Below the pieces are notes generated by a model. That model had not been told where the DNA came from, did no database searches, and saw only the letters and a list, made by a program, of their open reading frames with translations. A DNA stretch of 64,000 bases from Siderastrea siderea (lineage: Eukaryota; Cnidaria; Anthozoa; Scleractinia; Rhizangiidae), in NCBI GenBank assembly GCA_964030785.1, contig OZ034971.1:15079679-15143678 (forward strand). Direction: 5' to 3'. Numbering within the stretch: the stretch's first letter is position 1; each line of letters begins with the position of its first letter. Shown piece after piece: positions 35,001 to 45,100 of the stretch. The position numbers were made by a program, and so were the translations under genes.

Positions 35001-37018
35001 ACACTCCAAGTAATAATAATTATTAATCACGTCAACGTAAGCTATAAAGTTAACGAGTTTCCACCAATGCACGCTAAGTTTCAAATCTGTCAGCCTCATG
35101 CAACCCAGAAATGAATGAAATTAGTCAATGCGAGAAGCTTGAAATTACCGAATATAACGACCAAAGGCATACACAGAATTAAAATGTCAGAAGTTAACAC
35201 AATCACCGTTGGAAGTTCAAAATTATTGTAAGACTTGTACTGATTTTACTCTGATAGCCAGTGAGCTACAGGTAAACTACCAACATAAAAAATCCACAGA
35301 TTTAGCTTTGTTATACGTTATGCACCTATCAATGAAAACCCCGTCGGGGGGGGGGGAGGGAGTGCGGGCAAGGGGTGGGGATTTGACGGCGAAGTCCATC
35401 CCCTCAGTGGGAGGTTTGATCGAGTGCCTTTGCTCGGGGGTCAGGACATTTGATTTTTTCGACAGAGAAACTGGGACCAAGATTAAGCGTGGTTACATGG
35501 CATCTTCTTTCTTGGCTTTGAAAAGTCCAGTTGTCTCTTGAAATCGAGTGTGAAAGATTCATAGTCTCGAGTGTAGAGCACCTTTTATAAGGATAGTGAT
35601 CTATCATCACATTAAAAGTTCCATTAAAAAGTTCCAGTTTAAATTCGTTTTCATTGTCTATTAAATACACTTACAGGCATGATGATGTACATCACACATG
35701 TTTTCTTGTAAGGGAGAGGTTATATCAAGGGAGCAACTTCAGGATACAGGGCCATTTTTGAAGGCACTTAGATTTGGTGGCTCATTTGGCTCGGCAGTGG
35801 ATGAAAAGAACGAGAAATGAATTATTTGAGCGTTAAGAGTTGGGTGTATGAATGCGGTGGCTCATTTGGCTTGTTTGGCTCATTTGGCTCGGCAGTGGAT
35901 ACAAAAAACGAGAAATGAATTATTTGAGCGTTAAGTGTTGGGTGTATATTGGTGTATGTATCAGGGGCACCCAACGGTTCATTTCGGGGAATCTCTGTTC
36001 GGACGACCTAACATAGCCTGAGATTTTCTGATTTAATTGCAGTGATAAGCTAGAGATTTCTTCGGCAAAACATCACGTCGGACTTTCGTAACAGGAGGAC
36101 TTGTTAGTTCCTGTTGTTTTCGTAGGGACAAATATGTCATTTAGAGTGCAAAATAAGGGCAGCTAGCAATTTCGGACAGCCATCAGCAGCTTGGAAACTC
36201 AGTGGGTAGGATACTGTTTCCTAAAATTTTCTGCGGCCTAAACTTTCAGCTAAAAAATCCGAACAGATCAATCTGTATTAGCTTACACAAATATGCCTTT
36301 AAAAGGCTCTGAAACAATCTGAGAAAGCAGAAAATGATATTTCAAGTATTTTGATAAAATTTTCTCGTTGGGTGCCCCTGATGTATGTGGTGGCTCGTTT
36401 GGCTCGGCAGTGACCAAACGAGCCAAACGAGCCAGCTTGTTTGAAGATGTGTGTAAGTGGCCCTACATTCTGTAGTTTAGCCAAATCAAGTTTGTGAGCT
36501 TCATACCAAGTCACCAGTTATTAAAGGTATGAGCACAGCTCATCTTTTATTTGGTATTTTGCCCCTGGGTGGGGATTTTTAACTACATTTGGTGAACATA
36601 TGTTTCCCCACCCTTGGGCAATTGACCAAAATTTTTACTTCTTGGTCAAATCCCCACCCCTTGCCCGCACTCCCCCCCCCCCCCCCCCCCCAACAGGGTT
36701 TACATTGATAGGTGCAGCTGTGTACAAAACGTTGCGACTTCCAGCCACAATTTGCTTGTAATTTCGAACGTTCCTTAATTGTCCTCTTTCAAAGAGAAAC
36801 TATGGTGAGTTGTTTTGTCAGTCCCTTGACTTATATGGTTTTGAAAGTTCTGGATGCAGATGTACGACGCTAGCCGACCTTTCGCCCTCAAGTAGCTTCA
36901 AGTCTACTGTATCAGTTGTATCATGCATTGATGGCTTCACTCTGTCGTGTTTAGAACAAAGTTGCTTACCTTTCCACGTTTTCTTTTGACACTTGTCACA
37001 CGTGACTTGAAAGCACAT
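29037..37018 (-). CDS. Two-exon 44-residue Cys-rich protein (conserved CxxC...TWxGCGxH small protein)
   Basis: Exon 1 is 37018-36970 and exon 2 is 29122-29037, both minus strand. Exon 1 encodes MCFQVTCDKCQKKTWK plus the first base of a glycine codon, then GTAAGC. Exon 2 follows a TTTCTTTAAG acceptor, completes that codon, continues CGRHAEQVMQSVP and ends with a CxC pair and a TGA. The joined product has C-x2-C, TWKGCGRH and C-x-C in the order seen in a small eukaryotic family I recall from fungi and plants, of unknown function. The Cys/His spacing suggests zinc binding (inference). The 7.8-kb intron contains an LTR retrotransposon and nested MITEs. The 16-residue-plus-28-residue split explains why ordinary ORF searches miss it. 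Its 3' UTR end was not determined. Confidence 0.8.
30229..30400 (+). repeat. 5' LTR (172 bases)
   Basis: Starts TGTTATGATATTGTCATG and ends GATCGTAACA. It differs from the 3' LTR by about two substitutions and by lacking a 6-base TAGATC duplication present there. The short length is at the low end for the family. Confidence 0.93.
30401..30418 (+). other. Primer-binding site
   Basis: TGGTGCCAGAAGTCAGGA begins directly after the 5' LTR, where the tRNA primer would pair. The TGG start fits the complement of a tRNA CCA end. The tRNA was not identified. Confidence 0.65.
30541..31360 (+). pseudogene. gag of the gypsy element, broken
   Basis: The ATG at 30541 opens a 100-codon frame ending in TGA at 30841. 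The capsid-like sequence continues in another frame (about 30860-31110, with RLILGVKDDKVREKLL), then shifts again into the frame at 31100-31360 that holds a nucleocapsid zinc knuckle, KKCGKEGHFAVEC. The first cysteine expected in that knuckle is a tyrosine. So one stop, two frameshifts and one lost zinc ligand. Confidence 0.8.
31361..31727 (+). pseudogene. Aspartic protease region of the gypsy element
   Basis: In frame with the zinc knuckle. FQIDTGSTTNILP holds the catalytic DTG triad, followed by the hydrophobic block PLLGLKSSQGMGLV near the end. It stops at 31727 and overlaps the RT frame by 11 bases, so a frameshift separates protease and RT. Confidence 0.78.
31717..32769 (+). pseudogene. 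Reverse transcriptase of the gypsy element, interrupted by a stop
   Basis: The first part carries VLAVPKKDGSVRICLDPKDL and FSVLDAKSGFWQVKL. A TGA at 32245-32247 interrupts the same frame directly before WLRMPFGISSAPEVWQ. The codon next to it and family conservation suggest CGA changed to TGA, as CpG deamination would do. The second part has the catalytic VITDDFLV and the connection block KRFLGMVTYLAKFLP. The frame is lost near 32750. Confidence 0.85.
32750..33239 (+). pseudogene. RNase H region of the gypsy element
   Basis: The start of the domain (ECDASLTGLGASLLQ) is in one frame near 32795-32850 and the rest (ALTTEVRYVQIEKELLSVVF, VKTDHQPLESIF) in the frame at 32805-33239. So there is another frameshift near 32850-32860. 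Stop at 33239. Confidence 0.8.
33240..34605 (+). pseudogene. Integrase of the gypsy element, frameshifted
   Basis: A zinc-finger-like start with CDICNSFK (about 33565-33590) is followed by core motifs: VATDLFLF (first Asp), ISDNGQHYAS (second Asp), and YSQSNGKIESAVK (Glu). The first Asp lies in the frame ending at 33785 and the other two in the frame at 33775-34605, so a shift separates them. The C-terminal part has a small beta-barrel-like stretch (LQPGQTVRMKKPNE) and two copies of a DSGQL.TQDA phrase. Confidence 0.85.
34662..34671 (+). other. Polypurine tract
   Basis: A short purine-rich run (AAAGGAGGA) directly before the 3' LTR, where plus-strand synthesis would start. Confidence 0.65.
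34672..34849 (+). repeat. 3' LTR (178 bases)
   Basis: Same ends as the 5' LTR. It carries a 6-base tandem duplication of TAGATC near position 34740 and about two substitutions. Confidence 0.93.
35321..36716. mobile_element. 1.4-kb inverted-repeat element with a nested MITE
   Basis: TGCACCTATCAATG at 35321 is mirrored at the right end, 36716. Arms of about 70 bases share a G/C run and the phrase GCGGGCAAGGGGTGGGGATT. The inside holds two direct copies of about 70 bases with TTGGCTCGGCAGTGGAT (35779-35850 and 35876-35947), and a hAT-like MITE inserted after the second. No coding sequence. No target duplication found. Confidence 0.65.
35962..36380. mobile_element. hAT-like MITE nested in the larger element
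   Basis: CAGGGGCACCCAACG at 35962-35976 is mirrored exactly at 36366-36380. CAGGGGC-type ends are typical of hAT elements. ATGTAT flanks both sides (35956-35961 and 36381-36386), a shorter duplication than the usual 8 bases. Interior 390 bases, non-coding. Confidence 0.75.
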
Positions 37019-38399
37019 TTTCTTCGAAATGCAGAAGATTCAGCTGGACTGACAAAGCAGATCCGTCCCTTCTTGTTCGTTCAGGTGGCTGTTGTTTTCT
37101 TTTACACTCTTCTTGGCAGTCGCGGCAGTCGTTTCTATTGTTACGTTGTCATTGTGCCCGCGTTGTTACGTAACCGCTGACGCATTTTGAGAGTCTCTTG
37201 AGCGGCTCTGGAGGAACTCTTGAGTGGTTCTCAAGTTGGTCACGAGCCGAGTTTTCGGAGGCAGAGCCAAGATGGTTTAGCTGCCTTTCACGCCATTCTT
37301 CGTGCGTGTTGCCCAGAAACTATTCCCTTATATTCCTCACGTTGGTCAAAATTGTAAATATTCCAAATTTCTCTATAGAGTGTAAACCTGGTCGACTATT
37401 GCACTGTAAAATTACCACACGATCGATTATTGAGACATCTATTCCGAAGTTTCGACAGCTCAACAACCTTTTTAAAGAGTTTACACAAGTACCTTGGTTT
37501 TGGCACGATACGCAAACTATTTAAAAATTGCGAGACATTTTTACGTCCGTTCAACTCATAACATGTGTTTTCCAGTACTGTATTGCAAATAACAAATGTC
37601 TGTTCACATTTATAACCACATTGTTAGTTTTAATTATAGAATTTCGAGTCAGATCTAACTGGCTGAAACAAAAAACGGCTCAGTCTTTGTTCAGCAATGA
37701 CGTAATTGTTACTGAAACGGTTTAACAAGCTAACGGCAACTCAGTGGACATAATGGCCAACCACCGTGAGTTTTCACCGACGCGATGTCCGTGTAAAGTT
37801 TGTGGCTTTGGTAAGAGCTATGACTCGGCACTTGAGTCAAAATATCTTCACGAACCATGTCTTGGCTGACTTCTGTATTGGTTTAAAATTTTTCCCGAGC
37901 TGTCCAGAAATAGCCACTTAAAATCTGCCTTGTCATGCCTTGTAAAATGTTTCCCAAACTTGTTACATTTTCGTCTTATCCATGCGTTCCAATACTATTA
38001 CCTCCCGGCCGGGGGACTTCCCAGGGGGTTTAAACCTCCCGCTTCCCGTACCCTTTAATCCCGGTTCCCTCCCTGTATTTTTGGCTCCCGCCTCTTTGCA
38101 TTTTCTCGATTGCAAAATATTGCACAATGTTGGACAACTTTTCCCTTTTTCTCCCGCTTCCCGTCACCTTGGGAATCCCGCTTCACGCCCCCTCTTCTCC
38201 CGCCTCCCGTACACCTCCCGCCCCCTTTTCTCCCGGTCTCCCGCCCCCCCAGTCTTCCCCCCCCCCCCCCCCCACAGAAGAACTGACGATGATACGTTTT
38301 AGGGATAAAACTACTTCGGGTGTTAAAATCTATAATGACCACCATTAGAATCATCCTCAAGTTTCATCACACCTTATCTCTTTTTCATAATAAACAAAA
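37019..38399. other. Intergenic, upstream of the small Cys-rich gene
   Basis: The first part should hold the promoter of the minus-strand small gene. A short plus-strand frame at 37753-37869 encodes 38 residues with CPCKVC and EPC motifs; its reality is open. A C-rich stretch with repeated CTCCCGCCTCCCG-like phrases fills 38000-38275 and ends in a C run (38257-38273). Confidence 0.45.
37753..37869 (+). CDS. Possible 38-residue Cys-containing peptide
   Basis: ATG at 37753, TGA at 37867-37869. It has CPCKVCGFGKSY and a later HEPC. No homologue recognised and no codon or context support beyond the Cys spacing. It may be chance or a relic exon. Confidence 0.2.
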   Translation: MANHREFSPTRCPCKVCGFGKSYDSALESKYLHEPCLG

Positions 38400-39107
38400 C
38401 AACTCACTTAAAAATGGACATTTATTTGTCTTCATGATGTTACTCTCAGCAGAACTTCACTATATTTATTTACGTACAACAAAAATGGGACCAAAGAAGC
38501 ATTCACTTTCCCCTAAGAATAATGTGTCCTTTCCTATCTTGTCCAAAGAAAGTCACTCTGGGAAATAATATCTAGAACTATCAACCCTAGCTAGCCCTAT
38601 CCTTGAAAGTTTTAACCTTACCTTTTTTTTTGGGGGGGGGGGGGTTGGGGCAGGGGCTTTGGGATGATGCAATGACACAAATAATGACTCAGAACACAAA
38701 ATCTGCCTTGTTCCACTGGTCATCGAGCCCATCACTGAGAACATTTTTGTGTCAACGTCAACCTGATTAGTATTTCTTACAGCACAAAGCGTAAAATGAA
38801 ACACCTCCATTTTCAAGCAATTCTCAAAGCTCTCCTTCCGGACTTATCACCTGTTCAGGACAAGACAACGTTCCATATTTACTCCTTTGTAACATCAGTT
38901 TGCACCTCTGTAATATGGACAATCGGCTGTCTTTTCCTGGTGTGCAATAAAAAGTTTTTGACTGCATTTCGTTTCCGGCAGGAAGTTTCAAATAGAACTG
39001 ACGTGAACGATTTCTAATATTCTCATGCACAAGGGGAATTTGCATTATTCTTTAGAATTTACACTTATGTGGTGTTAAAGGAAAATTACAAAGTCTACAT
39101 GCAAAGA
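38400..39107 (-). other. Probable CHMP5 3' UTR
   Basis: The stretch after the CHMP5 stop codon has no other gene. AATAAA on the minus strand at 38421-38426 could end the transcript near 38400. A T-then-G run lies at 38623-38644. Confidence 0.4.
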
Positions 39108-42100
39108 TTAATTTCTTGCCAGGACTGGAAGACCAAATTCATCTACTTGCACTCCATCCTGAAAGAAGCAAGAGACAATCAAATTACTATTAATATTTTA
39201 AAAAGCATTGTTAAAACGTACAGGTTTGTATAACAAGTGTCTTCAACAACACAAGGCATTACTTTTTTTCTAAAATGAAATGTGGGAAATTTATGTACAC
39301 TTTATGTTCATCTTCTTTCCTTTTTTTATAAGAAATTATCTGAAGCCATCAAGAATTGTTGAGACAACCTAACTCTAAGACAGCTAGAAGAAATAATTAC
39401 TACACTCTTTTTTTATAGGAACCATTTTTATAAGAACATTGAGGCTGAGATTTGCCCCAAAATTCAAGAAAATGTCTGGGCTAAGATAAGAACATCCTCA
39501 GGCTCAGCCAAATTTTATGCGTTCTTATAAAAAAAAAATCGTAATCGTTTAAGATACGAATGAATTTGCCGCTTTTGTGTACCAATAGTTTGGAGATACC
39601 ATAATGATTGTTCTTTCTAATTACACAGGTGAACGTTGAAACGAGATTAAAAATTATCTAACACCAAACAATTGCACGAGACGTCCTTGACTGCGTTTCA
39701 ATTGTTCGTATTATTTTTATCAAACTCTGGGTAGCAAATGATGTCGTTGGTAACCATGGGATAATGTCAATTAGTAATCAATGATAAAAGGGAAATCAAC
39801 GACAACAATGATTAATCAATGAGAAAACAATTATCAGTGACTGACTACTCATTGAGAGTCGGCAGTGATTAATTCGTTGATTACTTACTGATTACTCATT
39901 ATGACGTCATTGTCTGTTTATTAATGAGTTAAGTCAAGGGGATATTAAGTAGGAAAGGGAGGATAGTGAAGCACTGATGTTGCGTACCTGTGTTTTTGCT
40001 CCTGCTGCATCTTGTTCCCCTGGTATGGTATCTGATGGAGCAGGAACTTCATCTAAGTAAGATGTGTCTTCATCAAGGGCGAGATCATCTCCGAGGGCTT
40101 CCAATTCTGATAAAAACAACAACAAATAGATCCACAAATACGTTGAGGATGCATAACATTTGCACAGACGAAGATCAATATGCAAGTTTTGAAAAAGCTG
40201 ATGACGAAAAGGTTTCTAAAGTTGTATAATAAAACATTCCATGGAGACTGTAAACAGAATTACTACAGGTATGCAAAAACTGTTTAGAATAATTATTTAA
40301 AAAACTCCAGTTTATTGCATAAAAGAAAACAAGTGAATTTATTTGCCACTGATGTTTTATGTTAGGAAATAAGCCACTTGCATTGGGACTTATCACCTCA
40401 ACATAACTCATGCAACTATGCATGAGCAATATGTGTGTGAAAGAGAAGTCAGGATATTGTTCACACTTATCAACAAACAATTCTGTGTTAACAAGACAGA
40501 AAATTGTAATTTTAGTTGCCGTGTTGGAGGGCAAAGTCATGTCTTCCTACATGGCAGCCATAAAAATCTTCTTTGTTATTGAAACCGGTCGCTAAGTACC
40601 GTAAAATCTCCCCTAAGATGGCTCTTCTTGTTTTTGGTTGTTTGTTTTTTCAAACTTGGGATCAAGGACAATTTTTTGTGTGCTTTTCTAATGCTGCTAT
40701 CACCAGGAGTATTCCAACTCAATGTCGGGGTCATATGAATTGTTAGTGCCTGGTGGTCTATTATTTTATTTAACAGTAACAAACCTGCATCCAAGTCAGC
40801 TTCGTCTATGTCATCTGGCATTCCATATGTCCTGCCCAAAGTGTCTTGAACTTCGTTTGCAATTTCAAGCATATCTGCCATGTCATCTTGAAGGTCCTGT
40901 TGAAATGGTAACATTGTTCACAAATTGAGGATTTGTGTAAGCTTTGAATGATGACTGTTACCAAATAAAAAAACTGACAGGTGATGCTCAAATTCTGAGG
41001 TGGGGCACCAGTGACAGGGGTGCTGATGATCGTTCTTACACTGAAGTGAATTTAGAATTTGAATTCAATTTCTACATGTTTGAAAAAAGAGCACAGCTTA
41101 GTATTTTGTACGACTTGCAACTATACAAATTTTCAAGATTTACCTTAAGAACAGATTGACGTCATTTTTGCAATAATTAAAAGTACAAATAAGACAAATT
41201 TCTGTTACATGTTCATCAAGAAGGACACACAGAGATGAACTTTTTTTTTGGATGACCCCATGCTGTTTCTGTCATGTAAACCTGCCAGGCAATGATGGAA
41301 TGCTAAATTACTTAGTCAAGTTGGTGGTTGACATATTGTTTAATATTTGAGGACATACCTCGATTTCATCAATGTTAACTTTCTTGTATTCCTTTTTCAT
41401 TTCTTTAAGTCCCAACTTCATAGCATCCACCTGACAAATAATACAGAAAAGTTACAGAACCTTTGACATCAATAATTTTTTTCTACAGTGAAAGCAACAT
41501 GTTCCCTTCAGTCATCTGCTAATACTATGTTACACTGTATTTTTTCATCAAATCACTGAAAATTTGCTCACTCAGAACTGTAAGGTGTGCTAAACTACAA
41601 CTTGCAGACACAGGTTTTCTTGTAATTTGCAAGGTATGCTGGCCAGATTGTAAGCTATAGTGAGTCTAATATTAATGGGCATTACAAACGTGACATTTTT
41701 TACAAGTAGAGTACATGACTGTAGTAGCCAGACAATCGACACTGGAGACGGGATTGTAAGTTAAAATTACAAGACACATGTTAGCATACAATGGACACAG
41801 TTCAGTTTTTTTTTTGTATGTTTGCATGTAAGAGGTCAAAATATTGAACTCACTGTAGTCTTAGTATCTTTTAGCGTCTGTGTTGCATAATTTGTTTGCT
41901 CCATGTTAAATGATTGCTGGCGGAGATTTTCAAGTTGATTTTCATACCTGAAATAAAAAAGGAAAGGATTTGAGCCTGTGAAAATTGCTTATTATTACAT
42001 TGAATAATTTACAAGTAACAAGTGAAAAAGCTGCTGGAAACAAGTTGACTAAATTCAGGAGGGATACTAATCTGGAACACTGACACGTAACTTGAACCAA

Positions 42101-45100
42101 AATCTATTTCCCTTGGATTTGCTTCATACATTTATTGTAATAACCTTTAATGCATGTAACTTGCATTTTGTCTCAAACCTCCTATTAATTCAAAGCAAAT
42201 TTGTTTTCCTTTCATGTCAGTTTCTTACTGATTCTAGAGCCTTACCTGGTATTGTTATCACTTGAAAAAGTCTCCAAAAACAAACACATGTATTAAAATG
42301 TGTATCACAACATGTGTGTTTTATGCATCAAAACTGAATGAATGTGGCACTTTCAGAGGCTTGCCTTAGGAAACATAGGCACACAATGCGCACAGAGCTG
42401 ATGGCATTTTGTTTCAAAATATGGTGAAAATTATTGTGACAACCTATGGGTTTTATATGTACACCGCCAAATGTTGTAAACATAGGCACGCAATGCACGC
42501 AGAGCCAATGACAAATTTTTTTTTCACAATATGGTGAAATTTATCCTGACAACCTATGGGACTTTACACCTCCGGTGAGTCCCACCCTAACCCCTCAGCC
42601 CCCCCCCCCCCCACCCCACCACCACCAAAAAGATCTTGTGGTTATCCACTATAAAACCTGGTAATGATTCAGCAGCGTGACTACGCAGAGTAAAAAAAAA
42701 CGAAGAAAGCTCTTTGTTTCACGGTTCTTCAAAGAACACAGACAAAAACAAGTAAACTTAATCTTAAACTCACCGTCGAAAAATATTGCATACATAATTT
42801 AGGCAAAGATCAGTGGAAAGTTAACAATTTTACTTCAGAAATAAATGCAAGTTGCAGTTGAACCTTTTAATTTCTTACTTCTACCGGCGAATATCCAATA
42901 CTCTTCAGTGCTCATAAACGGTCAACTTTCTAAAGGGTGCCGTTTGGACGCTCTGCGTGATTTGAGTGACACGCGACTCGCTTTACTTTGTTAAATTTGT
43001 AAGGTTTCAGACGTTTCAGGCAACCACTTACGTTCTTAGTACACTGTATTGTTAAAACAGGAGTCTGCCATCAAACGGCATTTCTTGTATCCACAATATT
43101 TTCGTTCGAAATCGGTTTGAACTAGCGTTTATAAACACGACTGAAATAGTTTTGCAACTATATTTATTTCCCCTGTTATTTGAAGTTGCTTGCTTTGTAA
43201 TCAAGTCGGCTATAATAATTTTCGTCTTTTTGCTTCACAAATCGACCAAAGTATGTTTACATTTGTAACTTTCCCAAGGTACAAAGTTATTTTTAGCTCA
43301 CGTGTTTATTTTGAGTCTCAACCTACAGCCCAATAAATTTCGTTTGCTTTGCCTTCGAACAGTACGAACATGTTCAAATTCAGCTCACTTTCCAGTAGAT
43401 CCAACAGGTCTCTATTAGAATGCTTTGTCACATATCTGTTGTTGTTAATCTTTCGGTACTGTTTCGATGTTTTAAGTGTTGCGTTACATTCCTTATAAGG
43501 CTGAAATTACAGCTGTCAACTATGCAAATTTGCTCAACATACGCTTTACACTTTGAGCTATGAATAGCCCCGAAATAACGTTTAGTATCTTGTTAAGATT
43601 TTACTACATCCATCCTCTAATTCCTTGATCACCACTGTGACTTGGATTTTAATACTAGTTTCATTCAAGTTTTTCAGTTTTAAGAATAGCTAGTAACAAG
43701 CCGCGCAATTTCCGATTTAGTTTTAAATGGGTTCATGTTTTATAACACGCACTCAAAAATGACACTGCAAATTTTAGATTCGCTGTTACCGAGAGATAAT
43801 CCCGAAAAATTTTATGCTGTTTTACTCTAGTCTTTTCACTATCGTTATAAACTTGGGCTTTAAATATTGTTCCTTTCACTGTTAATTAGGGATCGATGTA
43901 ACGTTAATTTCCACGTTCTGTTCATACAACATCTCAAATTGGCAAGTCCGTCTTGTATTTGCTGCTGTGGAAATTTGTACTTCAGCTAAGTAAACACAGG
44001 ACTACAACGCGAATAAAATCCTGCCAGACCTCACGTACACAAAAGCCCAGGGGTCTTACTCCCATAACATTAGCTGTATGGGTTTGTGCCGCTGATAAGG
44101 TAAGAGTTTCAGTGTCCCGGTGCACACCCACACCCATCGTCTCACAGAATATCCCCCCAGCCTCACAAATCGTAAGACAGACACGACACTGTCGTCTATC
44201 GTTGATTTTTAGGCTCTGACAGTAGCCATTTTACTACAGTAGCCTGACAGTACCCATTTTGTCCATTTCCCTACAAATGAAGTTCAACTAAAGAAAGGCA
44301 GAGTTCCACTGTACTTGTAATAACTGAAACATTACAGTGAAAACAGAACTCACTGTCGTTTTTGCTTGAGTACTCTGAGAGCTCGCTGCTTGATCATATT
44401 CTGAAATAATTAAGAAATACAAATATGAGTGAAGTGATAAATCTTATTAAAATTCTATCATTGCACACGAACATGTGTCATTTCCTTTTGGACCCAACTG
44501 TGCCAATGATAAAAGTGTGAGGTATTTTTCACATAACTCAATAAAGTAACAAAGGGCTGATAAATCTGAAAGTAACAAGGGTCAATTCTTTTCAAACTTC
44601 ATGGCATAAGGGCTGAAAATAAAAGCAAACAATAGTCATGTGTTTGTCTACTGTACATGTAATGTATAATGACTGTATCTATCAACTTCATCACGATGGA
44701 AGTCACTAATGTTCTACCCCAAAGAGTGTCAAGATCTGCAGCGATTTTGTTACAAATTGCTATGATGAGTCCTGGGACTCACCTCATGAAAAATCATGAG
44801 TCCCAGTCCAAAAATCAATGAGTCCTGTATTAAAGATGCTTGAGCCTTCATTTAACCAGACATTTAATCTCAAGTCAATTTTTTAAAGGCAACCCATTAC
44901 AGTGTACTGAAAATAACAGAAATTAAAATAAAATGTTCTTTAAATAACTTAAGGACGTTCATGCGAAAATCTTCTACAACACAGATTTTTATCGTACTTT
45001 TGCTACAGTCAGATAATGAGTTACCTATGTCAGAAATGCAAGAACATTGGGGGGTCCCCAACTTCGTTTTCAAAATAAAGTGCGTGGAAAACTACGGTGA

